From contig CP021228.1 in assembly GCA_003999685.1 (NCBI GenBank), forward strand, positions 434,001 through 498,000: a DNA stretch of 64,000 nucleotides, written 5' to 3'. The DNA is from Taiwanofungus camphoratus (lineage: Eukaryota; Basidiomycota; Agaricomycetes; Polyporales; Taiwanofungaceae). Under the pieces are notes generated by a model. That model saw only the letters and a program-made list of their open reading frames with translations, had not been told where the DNA came from and did not search any database. A program made the translations under genes and the position numbers. Below, piece by piece: positions 40,121 to 53,094 of this stretch. How positions within the stretch are numbered: position 1 is the stretch's first letter; each line of letters starts with the position of its first letter.

Positions 40121-42497
40121 TAACATGATAGTGCTCGAGGTCACAGGTGCTGTCCGGTAGAGTAAGAGAACTGCTGATTGTACTGAAGCTGTCCGTATTT
40201 ACATATTTTAGAACGTGTCGTTCGTCATCGTAGGCTAGCAGACGCTGTTCTTCGCCGGGCGCACGGCACCAGCGAGATAGCGGTAAGAAGTCACTAGCCA
40301 ATCAAGAACTAGCATAGATTTCCTTGCCGGGTGAAACCTTGTCGTCACATCTTCGGAGTCTTCCGCGTGTCGAATACCGAAAAAGTCAAGACGGGCCCGA
40401 CGGGAGGGTGAGATACCTGTTTCATATCGCCAGCGAAGGATATATCACATTGTCGGGGGTTGCGCAGAGACACGTTCATATGCGACAGCACTGGCTGGCC
40501 CTGATCAGAGCGTTGGCGAGATTGATGGCTGGGAAGCCAAAACCAGCTCAAATCCTCCGCGGCGGCCAGGAGGCGGGCCATCGCGTGTGTTCGAAGGCGA
40601 CGCGTGCGTCCATCGGTCGCATCCACGGGCTCCTTGAGGTCGAGTGGAACGTCAAGACTCGGGTCCTGGGCCAGGTCGGTCGCTCATGGGAGCTACTGCA
40701 TCCGACCGAGTCCGACAATGTCTGTTAGCTGCCGTTTTTCCGTATATGCACCGGACGTACATGCGTCTGTCACCAGACATCTGCGGTGAGGTAAGCTGCC
40801 TGGTAGTCGTGAGAGAGAGAGAGCCAGAAGCTGGGGGAGAAATCCCATAGTGCACCTAGGCCATACGTGACATATGGAGATGCCACCGCGAAAAACATAT
40901 TCGGTCGTGTCTGCTGCCCTGCCGCGAGTGTCAGTTTCACGTTACGGCGGAAAGCAGCGGAGCGGAGCACTAACCCAGATAACCGTAAAGAGCATTTGCT
41001 CGCTCCTCCTCATCGCGATCGTTTTGACGGTCATCTGTTGGTTGTCAGGTGAAGACGCGTGCAGGTACGTGCTAGGGGGACATGGCGCGGATCACCATCG
41101 ACTCACAATGACGCGGACGCCCTTGCATATGAAAGGGCATGCGCATCACAAATGAAGAGCACGCGAGGGCCCACGCGATAAAGACTTGCCGTCCTATCGC
41201 GTGAAGGACGGAGACCACTGTCGATAATATGATACGGGGAAAGAAGTTGGCAAAATGAGGCGCGCCGAAGGGAAGAAGTAGGACGTACGAATATCGACGG
41301 GACGTCGGATTAACTTGGCTACGTCAGAAGCTGGACAGGGAAGCCTTCGCGGTGGGATCTCTCACATGCCGGGCCATCTGCGATGCACGATAGACACCGC
41401 CCAACGCGCTGCTCTCATTACTCGTTTTGCGCGGATAGCCAGCTGACTGTTCGCGAAGGCGCAGCGGACTGCGTCTGGGCTGCCATAAATTGTCTGCGAA
41501 ACGACCTCGGAAGATTTCGATTGAGTTGTGGAGTGCAGGCACAAGGTTCAAGTCTGGACATGGACGCAGAAGAGAAGAGGCCATTCCCCGTATATGAGAG
41601 GCCCCCTGCCAGGCAGCAAGTAACGTACAAAGGCTACAGACAGCGAATGCAACGAGCACAGCACGACAGAAAGGAAGGTGTGAGTGACTCGCTCTCGTTC
41701 CCATGAACGTGAACCCCACGCATTTGTCTGATGCGCTCGTCAGACGGTGGGGAGGAGGAGGTCAAATTGAGTGGCGGAGCGCTGTGGGTCTTGTGATCCC
41801 AGAGATGTTGATTCGACACGTCCCAGGATGCCGCGCCAGTCGACACGCCTGAAAGGGTATGGTTGGCCATGTTGCGAGGCTGGAATGTCGAAGTGCCTTG
41901 TTCGGCGAAAGTCTGGCAGTCAGGTGAAACCCCCGGAGCGGGGATGCGAGGAGATAGAATTGACTAGCTCGAGAACTGATGCATCACGGAATTCAGCATC
42001 TATACGTCGTAGAAATTTGCGATGCCGCGAGGTGATCTATTCAGTGCGTACACGACGAATACACGGACGAGCATAGGAGGATAATGGAGCCTTGAGGCGG
42101 ACACTTATGGTGTCCAGGCCCGACTCATTAGAGAAATGGTATCAACGTCGACAGCAATGACGACCCGTATAGCAGTCGGATGGACCGGATCCGAGGCTGA
42201 ATGCTACAGGCAGAGATCAAAGTCGCACAGTGCAACTTGTGGTTCTGTCTTATCTCTGGGTCAGCCGAAAACGCCCACGGTCAGGGGTGTGTATTACTCT
42301 TGGATTGTGTGACTGGTGTGTGACATTTGCACCTCATCGGTACGCGGACGCCCATTGGCTCATCACCGTAACACGCTTCAAATCTTCGCAGCAGAAGATA
42401 ACCGATTTACACGAAACGCCATATCCCAATTTTAAACATATATGCGAGATGAATGCCGAATCGGTTGCTTCCAAGACGCACAGTCTAGACCATCCTG
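40121..42497. other. Gene-poor stretch (2.4 kb)
   Basis: No gene could be supported. Several GC-richer open frames lie on both strands (40324-40728 plus, 134 codons; 41324-41719 minus, 131 codons, with one hydrophobic segment near its start), but none has similarity I know or matching splice signals. The right part holds the upstream region of the gene at 42716, including an inverted CCAAT box (ATTGG, 42354-42358). Confidence 0.45.
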
Positions 42498-42499
42498 CA

Positions 42500-42715
42500 T
42501 ATAAAGTCCTCCGCCATACCCTCCCATTTTTCCTCCAACACTCAGCTGCTGCCAGCGTTCTGCACGTCTCTTCTCTTTTCCTCTCCCACTTTCTTCTATC
42601 TTTCTCCCTACACTATCGACTTTGCTTTCGCTGTATATCCTTCCATCAACCGTACTCTGTCTCTCCACCGGAACCTATCCTCGCACTTATCTTCTGTGCA
42701 CTTATCTTCCCTGCC
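42500..42715 (+). promoter_or_regulatory. TATA box and CT-rich leader of the Ser/Pro-rich gene
   Basis: TATAAA at 42500-42505 is followed by about 200 bp in which the plus strand is strongly pyrimidine-rich, ending at the ATG at 42716. TATA plus a long CT tract is typical of well-expressed fungal promoters, with transcription starting at or after the tract. Confidence 0.6.
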
Positions 42716-43247
42716 ATGTCTTCGCAAATTCAGAAGTCGGCCTCTTCGTCATCGTCTTCCTCGAGCACACCAACAACCCCAGAGCAGTTGATCGCTCTGC
42801 CGAGCCTGTCCTGCCAGCTCTCTTCACTGCCCAACGCGAAAAGCGTGGATAGCGTGTCATTACACCCCACCTCCATGTCCGCACAACGTGCCGCGGAGAG
42901 TGAAGCGAAGGTAACAACTACGTCTCGTGTTCGTCGAGCTCGGATAGTAATAAATTTGCATCACTGTGTGCAGTTGAGAAAAGCGCTATCAAAATCGGCT
43001 GCTTCGCATCCGAACGGTCTGCCGCCAGCATACGTGCCCACCGTGCGTATTCGAGAGTGATTTGAGTCGTTGTGAACAAGGCATCTGACGGGTGATATTC
43101 ATTCAGTCACATCCTCAGTCGTATTCGCCTAGCTCCAACTCGCCCCCGCTGATGATGCGGAAACCCGTGAGTTGCGCTAGGACATGTTTCGTCGCGCATG
43201 GATCTTGACTTTTCGCGCGTCAGATCAAACAAAAAATACAAGTCTAG
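42716..43247 (+). CDS. Small Ser/Pro-rich protein of unknown function
   Basis: Not recognised. Four exons fit with clean GT-AG introns of 63, 64 and 57 nt, all in phase 0: 42716-42910, 42974-43042, 43107-43166 and 43224-43247, giving 115 residues. It starts MSSQIQKSASSSSSSSSTPT, continues with LRKALSKSAASHPNGLPPAY and SHPQSYSPSSNSPPLMMRKP, and ends IKQKIQV-stop. It has no signal peptide or membrane segment and should be largely disordered. The strong promoter-like leader and the consistent exon phases support a real gene; the lack of a known domain and the tiny last exon leave doubt. Reading through the first intron instead gives a frame that stops at about 43060. Confidence 0.5.
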
Positions 43248-46200
43248 GCGATTTGCACCCATAGATTTCTTTCCTCTCATTACACCGGGACTTTGCAGTA
43301 CCATGACCACTGCCCGCTGTTTTGTCCACAGCACAAAAGCCCTCCGCTTGTATATTCCGCACCTCGCTCTGCATCGCTAGACCTTCCGTACCTACTTATA
43401 TCCCACCATGGCATCAATATCCGCGTCGTTTCTTGCACATCTCTTCTCTCCTTACTGCATAGTCTCTCGTCTATACTTCGTCGCAACTGGCTAGGGCTTC
43501 TGGTGTCTGACTCATTATTGCATACTCTGTTGCTAACTGCTCTCTACAATGGAACATATCGTTTTGGTCTGCTGCATTCTATCCTGTCATGATTGCCTTG
43601 ACCCGTCCGATGCCAGCGTTATCGTCGCACTGCACGAGCTTGCGACTGTCTGACATGCACGATGGGTTGTATGTTGGCCTCCATAGTGGTGATGCTCACG
43701 TGCAATGATTTTGCGGGAGGCGGATTCCGGCCAATGTTCTTTTTGTCTCCCTCTTTGGTTGAGGGACCCTCGAAGACCAGTTGCCAGTCCCCTAATATTG
43801 ATAGCAATGCACCTGACCGCGTTCTAGTCAGCTTCTCGAGCCCAGGCCGACATCGATGGGTGGATGCTATATGCCCCCGATGATCGACTGCATACATGCA
43901 ACGACCCGGTTATGGCTGCATATGGAACCCTTCGTAGCAGACAACTATCCCGACTCGAACCCCAAACGGCGACAATCTCCGTCCGACTTCATACCGTAAC
44001 GCACGGAGCTTACGCGTGGAACGACATCTATCAGCTGCGGGACAGATATCCGCCCGTCTCGACGGGGTTGCTGAACGACACGGTCGTAACGACGCGGACA
44101 TGATCATTATCGCTTCACATCTCCCCCGAGGCGCCCGCTCGGAGAGATCCTACTTTGTTGCGCGAGCATCTACCTCCGATGCAGCCATGCTCATGTATCA
44201 GACAAGCCTCATCGCGCATTTATCAAACATGTGGCCGATCCTTCCGGCCCATTCTTATTTTGAAGAGCGTGGTGCAGGCCGACTTGTCTCCGTACGTATA
44301 CTATACCAAACGTACTCACTGGTACATTCATCTGTGTCGCTACCGCGTTGGGGGTCGCCACGTGGCCTTGACGCGGGCTGCTCATGTCTATCGCTCGACT
44401 CCCAGCTCGTGCAATAGCATTTGAGGCATTTACGGTACCATCGGTGCAATATCCTATCTATCCTATCGTCGTTCTCATCCTGCTAATGTCCATCTCCGAG
44501 CCCGTTGACGGCACTGACAGCCACGCAACGCAATGTCTTACGTCAAGATCAATCGACTGGCCTGCCCCGATGATAGCGTGCTGCTACTCTGATATGCTAC
44601 TCTACCAATATCATCGGGGCCTGAACTAGAGAGCGCCATGTCAGACCTCGACGTAATGCAGAGCGGTGCCGCGACGCAGTCCTCCAACGATGATGTTGCG
44701 TCTCCTTGTGCCTAAAATGCTCATCCCGAACAGGTCGCGGTGCTCATATCTTGCAATCGATTGCGAATCAGGCGTGGATGACTCTCTAGCTTTCGTCCTT
44801 GCCATCTCGGCGGTTCCCCCGGTCTGGAGGCTTCTCTGTGATGGCTAATACCTTGTGTCGCTGTCCAAATCGCGGAAGAAGAAGCTACCAAGGTACTTTC
44901 GTCGGATGCGCTGCCCTGAGTTTTCCGCGATCTGTCCTCGAGTCCCTACGGACCACGGCAGAAACGATTTATAAAGTTTCGGGGCGCAGGTATCGTTCAG
45001 ACTTTCGGATATTGGTTCCTCTCCTTGACACTCTCCGTCGGAACGGTGCTCCAGCAGCTGCTTGCTGCTTTGAGCAGAGCGCACCCGTCTTTGACCTGAC
45101 ATGCCTAGAATGTCTTGTTGATACACCACGAACGTGTGAGACACAGATGGCCAGATTGTTCCTCCATGTGAGATGGACGCGGCTAGAGGAACTTTGGATA
45201 ACTATCCCAGCCTGTTGTAATAGTCAAGAGCCGCCCGGTGGGTCACTTAAAGCGTTCATGAGAACGGTGTAGAACAGGTAATCAAAAGTACTGATGTTGA
45301 GAGCTTTTGCCATCTATCTCGCTTCGTTATGACACCTATGGCTGCAGCAAACGACCGATTCTACACGAGCACAAGCACGGGGACATGTTGTGAATAGCTC
45401 CGTGTCTTCCTCATCCCGCTGATCCGGACTCAGGCCTTTGGTAAGCCTGTCCAACTCTAAACCTCGAGAAGTCTGTCTAAGTTTCGCTTGATGTTTTTCC
45501 TCTATATGTGCAAGTTCCACCTCGGGAGCAGTACCAGACCGTGTCTAAACAGTCACCAAGCTGGCCTACATTCAGACTCGTGGCGCTTTAGACACCGCCA
45601 ACTGCGTACCGGCGGTGCTTTGCCTCCAATGAGAGGCGATCCTCCTTTCCGAATGCAACCCAGTTGACCAGGTGGCCTGTGATAAGCATTAGAGCCGTCG
45701 CCGCATTGTTTGAGGCGTTTCAGCGCTTCGGTCTCCGAACACCTTATCTCGCTTGCTTATTTGCTGGATCTTTTCGAGCAAGAGATCCTGTATTGGTCCA
45801 GCTGCCCAGTGTCATCTGCGGATGTATGTAGAGCACGTTCTTCGCGCCCTGGATGGTCAACGACGTCACTATGCCCTTATGAGTTTCGCATGATCACAAT
45901 CAGAGCTGCACTGTCGTGACTGGACCACGACAAGATCTAGTATGTCCTGAACAGAGCATGGGAGGCGGACGTTATAGACAGTCTCGTCCACGTCCATCTC
46001 GTTTGCTATTTGGGGTAAAAACAGTTCATCATCCCTGACGTTCTCGACGATCTCCACTGACATCGTTTCTGGCGAAAGTCTGATGTCAATCACAGCAGTG
46101 AGTATTATGTACTCCTTACCCGACAAGTTAAGTGCAGCTGAAGAAACAGATCATCCGCAGGTACCTCCGAGTTTGCTCCGCGTTGCTCGGACAATTTCAC

Positions 46201-46331
46201 CGCATGCACGGGAAATCAACTGTGATTCAAGAAAGTAGCGAAAACACGATAGTACATTTGTGAAATACATCGGATACATCCCGTTAGATGAGCCTGGGTA
46301 AATAGCTGGGAACAAACAAACGCCTTCCCCT
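43248..46331. other. Gene-poor stretch with possible F-box-like remnant (3.1 kb)
   Basis: No intact gene supported. A plus-strand frame at 44799-45272 has TRLEELWITIPACCNSQEPP and SVLESLRTTAETIYKVSGRR, which recall F-box/LRR proteins, but surrounding frames are closed. A minus-strand frame (45869-46126) reads SVEIVENVRDDELFLPQIAN without a recognisable family. The stretch ends at the 3' end of the minus-strand membrane-protein gene. Confidence 0.35.
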
Positions 46332-47151
46332 TCATTCGTTTTTACCAGAAGCACTTTTCTTCTTGTCTTTGGCGCCAATGTGCATGGCGGCGGAGATGTC
46401 CTTGCCCAATTGCCAGACGACGCAGCTGGGCACAAGGAGCCACAGTCTGTGACAAGCGCGGAGCTGAAGATGACCATTTTGGAAGTGATACAAGTTAAAA
46501 GTACGAACCCGTTCGGTATGACCCACAAGATAATCAAGTCCTTCATACTGTTATGCCCTACTGAGCAACCGTTGCAGTAGTATTCCTGGAGCCAGTAGAG
46601 CACGGTCTTTGACAGAGTCATAATGGCGCTCGCGAACCCTACGACAGACGCTACTGGTGTTCCCACTACATGTGCAAGGTAGAGATAGATTATGTTCATG
46701 CAGTTCTCCACGACGTTCAGAAGCGCTGAAATCTCAATCAGTCGGAGCGCTTGCGATGACGCGAAGGCTTACACTGGGCGTTAGGAAACCCGTCCCCGGC
46801 TTCGTATGCTTTCACACCGTATATCTGAAGTTGAATAGTGAAAATTGTATGTATGAAAGAAACTCCGGAGACGCACGTAGTCGACTTCTTGATACAACTC
46901 GTAGGGCCTCCAGATCCAATGGAGGTCACCACCCTTGAACGACCTCGGGCTGGCGTGCGTCTGCTTGAATATCTTTAGAACGACACTGACTGTAAGGAAA
47001 CTCACCGCATAAACAAATACATCGCATCCCAAAAGATAACTGGGATCGTAAGCAAGAACCTGTACACTATTATTGGTGTCTGGTGGACCAGAGTCTTTGG
47101 ACAATGTAGAACTTACCATAGTGAAACTAGTGTATGTGTTTTGGCTGCCAT
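46332..47151 (-). CDS. Conserved fungal multi-pass membrane protein, uncharacterised (EXPERA-like)
   Basis: Conserved in fungi and without known function; from memory, relatives have an overall layout like EXPERA/emopamil-binding proteins, which I could not verify. Start ATG at 47151: MAAKTHTLVSLW, joined over an intron (GTAAGT at 47111-47116) to FLLTIPVIFWDAMYLFMR, then RPRSFKGGDLHWIWRPYELY and QEVDYV. Next come YGVKAYEAGDGFPNAQ, VENCMNIIYLYLAHVVGTPV, SVVGFASAIMTLSKTVLYWL, QEYYCNGCSVGHNSMKDLII and LWVIPNG, joined to LWLLVPSCVVWQLGKDISAA. It ends in a Lys-rich tail KDKKKSASGKNE-stop (46332-46334). About five membrane segments are expected, and the basic tail suggests ER retention. The family motif RPRSxKGGDLHW near the N-terminus and the WxIPNGxWLL block near the C-terminus are both intact. 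Confidence 0.75.
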
Positions 47152-48274
47152 TCCAGTTCGTCGCGAGGAGAGCAGAGTAACGTCTGACGACGTGGTAACT
47201 GCTACCGCACTGCGGGAATGTGTACGCCAGCCGTGGGAAGGGTGTAACTGGGCTTCGGAGACCTCATGATCATCTGCAGCAGAACTTGAAGCCGAGGTCG
47301 AGGACGACGCGGATGTTAACGTTGACGTCGAATGCACAGGTTGTGCTGCTACAAGGTAATAGCCCCAGCTGGCTATGTTGCCGTCTTTCCGAAATCCTCG
47401 TTTCCACTCTGCACAGGGTTTTTCCCGCGATAGCTCTCTCTGGCGCTGTGTCTCGACTTGGTCGTAATATGTAGCTGAAAGAACAGGCATTAGCATCCTG
47501 CAAGCTGGCACCGTGCGATTGGACTGTTTCACAGCAGAAGCAGATTTCTATCGAGACTACAATCCACTGGATTCAATTTATGAAAGGGAAGACAAAGGGC
47601 CATTGATTCCACGAGGCAAAGGTGGAGGCAGCCATGAAAACATGGTTGACATGCACTGGCGGCGACTGGCCACATCGGTTCGTCGCCAACATGTGTGTCC
47701 AGACAAGAGCTTCATTTACATCCCTCATTTGGTGGCACTCCCGGGTTGTTCTCTGCTTCCAACAGTGCTAGATTCTAACGACACCCATAAGGCACACGCA
47801 TTCACCACGACTCGGGATAGGTTGGACTATTCCACAGTCTGAACTGAATAAACTGTTGCTCCAAAAACTTCAAGTGACGATGCAAGGTTCATGCTCGACC
47901 ACCAGGCTTGCATGCGGATGGTGCTAGCTCTCTAAAGGCTCCCACCCTTTCCGTGACCAGAATAGTGCGTCAGTCTCGTGTCCCGGAGTGCAGGCCACTA
48001 TTCCAAAAGGTACCGTGCATTCAGTCGCCAGAGAACGTTGCCAGTCGTAGCCTCCAAAACTCAAGAAAGCCTACTACGTTTCTCTCAAGGCCGCGTACGG
48101 TCGGGATCTCAGGGTTTATTTACGCATTATACAATGCCACGTCCGGACGCTAGTCGGCCAGTCATCGGTTTTGGTTTTTGCAGGTTGATCAATGACCATG
48201 CACAAGGCACCAAGCATTGTACGCCTGCAGGTTGTGAAGATCTGCGGTGAGTGTAGAGTTGTCGGACCCACATT

Positions 48275-48303
48275 TGAAGGCCTGAAGGTTGAAGGTTGAA
48301 GGT
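48275..48303. repeat. Short tandem repeat, unit TGAAGGT
   Basis: One imperfect and three perfect tandem copies of a 7-bp unit. It is non-coding as far as can be seen and may vary between strains. Confidence 0.7.
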
Positions 48304-49980
48304 CTGATCAATCACTCTTTCGGCTATTAAACCATCCGCGATTTTATCCTTAATGTCAAGCGGTCGCTTTTGGTTTAACAGAATTGCACATACAACGCAG
48401 AAGTCAGGGTGAACATTTTACAGGCTGATAGGACCGAACTCAAGTTGATCATACAGGTCGTTAGGGTTCGTGTGCTCATCGACGCACGCTTCGCGGGAGA
48501 TGTCAGCTATAATTATTGGCGTATCGTTAGCGAGCTTTGTTTGGTCGACCGAGGTGATCATCCCAATCGCCGCCTACTCCCAATAGTCCGAGATATCTTC
48601 AGTGGGACCAATATACGTGGACACAGGTGTACTGTGAGTCCAAAGACGAATTTTCATCTTTCAACACAAATCCAACGAAATTTTTCTCCGCTCAAGTTCA
48701 CCCTTTCCCTACCCTTGCCACTGAAGTCTTCGGGTGACCTGCGCTCAGTTTTGCAGCGCATTTACAGGGGCGATGTGCATCATCAACGTTGTCTTTGTGA
48801 TCTATATGTGTCGTCTCACACAAACTTGGGTCGCCTTGGATCAGCAGGCACGTTTTCGATCTGAGCAACGGCCGATGTTGGAAGATAACATGTGCAAAGG
48901 CAAGGCTTGCAAGCTGTGACTCGATTATCGAAACTTTGTTGATATCTGAGACGTCACAAGCGGCAGACCAAGTTGTGCGTTACATCTTTGTCAACAGTAC
49001 AAGCTTTTTTGGATTGTTACCAGGCGTAACGCTGTTTGGTATTTGTTGGTGGAGAGTTGAATTCCCCACGGTCCAGCGCATCATCTAAGAACTTGGTCCA
49101 GATGTGGATCGAATATCTCCAGACATTTCGATTTTGAGAATCAGCATTGGAGTAGAGGTTCATAGTCACTCTGGATACTCAAGGTGAAGAATTGAATTGC
49201 CATGACCTTTTCTTGGTGCAGGTAAGTCATATGCTTCTATCATACCAGATCATTTTCATTGATGTAATAGTGTACTGCAAGACGTGGAGTTCAACCAGTG
49301 TAAACAGCTCTAGCTGTGTATGGTAACGAATGATCGACCCGAAGCCATCATATTACGTTTTTAATGATTGAGCTGCATTGAATTTGAGAAGGTATCAAAG
49401 TTGTAACCAAAATTACGGGCCACAGACCGTCAGCGTTTGGCTCATGTAGAGAAGGTACTCACAATACCAACGATCTCTTGCATATTGAAGTCACTTAGCA
49501 AAAAATAGGTGGATCGCAGATGCTTCCTGACAGGATAGCGGCTGAGGATTTCTACAACTGTGGGCAGAAAAGGACAATTATCTACTCAAGTATCCTATGC
49601 GGAGTGCCAGCTTTGATTAGTTTTACGATAATTAATCACAATCTCGTTAGCGTCATTCAAAATAGTTATTTCTTTGGTAAAAGAGACCTTGACCAGAATC
49701 GAGAAAGGCAAGTGTATCGCAGTATGCGTGAGTCCTAAGGCAGCACGAGGAAATTTCCATAATGACTTTCCGTGTTCGGTGCAGTAGGATCATGTAGCCT
49801 GAGCGCGACTACTTAAGTTGAAGTATCGGGATCACAGATACTGAAGGAATTGCCACGACGACAGTTAGGCTGCAGGCAAGCTCTGATTGAAACTAATGAA
49901 ACTAAGTACTAGGCAAAGCTGAATATGATTGAAGGCCACTTTACACCAATGATAAATAACAGATAAGATTGGGAGGCACG

Positions 49981-49989
49981 TATATATAC
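49981..49989 (+). promoter_or_regulatory. TATA-like element upstream of TPI
   Basis: TATATATAC lies about 115 bp before the TPI start codon, a usual distance for a TATA box of a highly expressed fungal gene. Confidence 0.5.
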
Positions 49990-50095
49990 AGATAAGACTA
50001 GACCAGATCTAGTGCGGGATTCCAGATCAGTGCACCCAAGGATTTCAGCCGCAATCGATCCACTTCAGTCTTTGCACCCGTAGCATAAGTTCACA

Positions 50096-51146
<1,051 letters not shown>

Positions 51147-51510
51147 TTTTTGTTCCCAAGAAACCTCAAGGAAGGTCATATGATTTGTAGGGAGGTATCT
51201 GGTCGTATTCAGATGCACAGTGGAAACAGACAAAGCAAATGTACAAACAAGATAGACTTCAATGTTTAGTATTGTAATGGAGAGTCTCGCTGAAGTTGTG
51301 CATGGGCTTGGGGCAAAGACGCCCTCGAAAATATTGATCTTGCAGACCGACCGAGCCATCGACCGTGGAAATTGGATCCTGCCGTGAATGTTTCGTATAC
51401 CGATGAGAACATCAAAGTGCAAATGGCACGTATTTAGTTTGGGCAGCTGACGCAACTTGCGAATCATGTATCATAGATAGTGGTACTTTCTACGTTACGT
51501 AGTTCCGTTC
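51147..51510. other. Convergent 3' ends of TPI and DUF6533 copy 2
   Basis: 364 bp between two convergent genes. Nothing else seen. Confidence 0.5.
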
Positions 51511-53094
51511 TCATGGCATTAAGTCTCCTGATCCTGACTCGATATCTTTCAACAGTGACTCGCTCAAAGCAGTGAATTGTTGTTCACTAGCCACATTCAC
51601 TTGTGGTGTCGCCATTTTGGAAAGTGATTCAGTTCTTTCGCTTCTGATCATGCCTCGGACGTTGAGACACAACCTATTTCCCATCACACAAGGTAGGGCG
51701 ACAGCGAAGCCTATCGGTATCTCCATATCATTTGGCTATCGCAAAAAATTGAATTTGAATCCTCAGGATCAGCAGGTGACATACCTTTCCAACGATGAAA
51801 ACAATAGCATTGGTCAAATATGTAGCAAACATCCTGAGAATGGTTTCTAAACCGTCAGCACTGCAGCCACTCCACAAGATATGACAATGGACGCACACTA
51901 CGAAGTAGAACACGGAGTCACGAATCAGGACTACTACGAGGCGTTTTCCAGCCTGGAATAAGGTCGGTTCACTACGGTAATTTTGGAAGCCACAATACAT
52001 AGCAAGTCCACAGAGGACGCTCTCGGAAACCAGCATTGGTATCCAGAAGGCGTAAAAGTAGCTTGATACCCCAGTTAGCATACAGAAAGTTCGGTTAGGC
52101 AATATCTGGACCGTGGCTACAGTATCACATCAGTCTTCAGGCTGAGATCGGGAGAGGATGGACACGATATTTACCCGAGATTTTGGCTAGCACTGACCCC
52201 ATTACCACTGTGGAGGCCGCCGCAGCCACAAGGCAATTCATGGCCGTGAAGACAAGTACTCTTCGGTCCAGGAGGTAGAGCGCGTACAGTCGAAGTTGCA
52301 GAATAACTGACATTGACTTGCATAAGATTATGATATATGCCTAAGTCGGGCACACCTACGTTCAGCGATCACAAAGGCGATGACCCCTGTCCAGCCTTGC
52401 CATCGATACCAATTCAGACCTGTGTGGCAAAAACTTCAAAACACTGTCATGACCAGGAAAGCGAGAGGTAGGCACAACTGTTATAGGTCACCATAAGTAT
52501 CAGCCACAATAATAGGACTGGTTTACGTACAACTGCGAAGTCAGGCATGTCAGTGACTTACAGAGAGCCACACCATAGTTCATGAACTTACCGAATCAGT
52601 GATCATCGGGCTGAATAGTGCTGTGCAGCAGCCAAGACTGTTTGTTATACATTGAAGATCCGGGGAGCGAGCATCACTGACCGTAGTTGTTGAAACTGTC
52701 ACCGAGAATCCGAACGTCAAATGATTTCAGCGTGAGAGGACATTTATCCTCACAGAACTGTAATGAACGTGTAGTATCGATTCTGCTCAAGTCAGTCTGC
52801 GCTCGACTGACGCCAACATTGGAGCTTACAAGTATGAAGAGACATTTTCCTGTTGACCACGGTGACCTCTGTTACGATTCGTTAATCGTAAACTAAAAAG
52901 GATAACGTTTATCAGCTCACCCAGATCAGTTTATACTGGGGAGCAAGTGTGTGGGTCAAAGGGTATACTATCAGTGGGCATAACTCACCTCCTGATCAAG
53001 TGTTAGTACTGACAATGTCAAGTGAGAGCATGAATATCATATATAGGCGATTTAAACATACGATGGTCATAGAGGATGATGACACTCGATGCTA
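51511..53094 (-). CDS. DUF6533-domain multi-pass membrane protein, copy 2 (first exon not found)
   Basis: Second member of the DUF6533 membrane family in the window; the function is unknown. Exons resolved on the minus strand: 53062-53094 (VASSVIILYDH), 52989-53008 (LLTLDQE), 52921-52935 (YKLIW), 52830-52868 (RSPWSTGKCLFIL), then NRYYTFITVLFNNYG (from about 52785) and ALFSPMITDS. Next come LNWYRWQGWTGVIAFVIAE and MSVILQLRLYALYLLDRRVL, which carry the RLYALY family motif. Later exons read FYAFWIPMLVSESVLCGLAM, LFQAGKRLVVVLIRDSVFYF and IPIGFAVALPCVMGNRLCLN, with a Ser-rich tail ending SGSGDLMP-stop (51511-51513). All joins checked are in phase and the motifs are whole, so it is probably functional. 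The first exon with the start codon lies upstream of 53094 and was not identified. Relation to copy 1 (19-21 kb) is by family only. Confidence 0.78.

Larger units (their letters stand above)
47152..50095. other. Gene-poor stretch before TPI (2.9 kb)
   Basis: No gene supported. Open frames such as 47513-47842, 48409-48864 and 49520-49738 on the plus strand have no recognisable similarity and lack coherent introns. A short tandem repeat is listed separately, and the right end holds the TPI promoter. Confidence 0.45.

Noticed and set aside
40324-40728. 134-codon plus-strand frame after GlyRS
   Set aside because: No similarity, promoter or intron support; the opposite strand is also open, as happens by chance in GC-richer DNA.
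41324-41719. 131-codon minus-strand frame with one hydrophobic segment
   Set aside because: It could be a small gene, but nothing besides length supports it.
43935-43975. tRNA-like word GGTTCGAGTC on the minus strand
   Set aside because: The flanking bases do not form a T-stem and no cloverleaf can be drawn.
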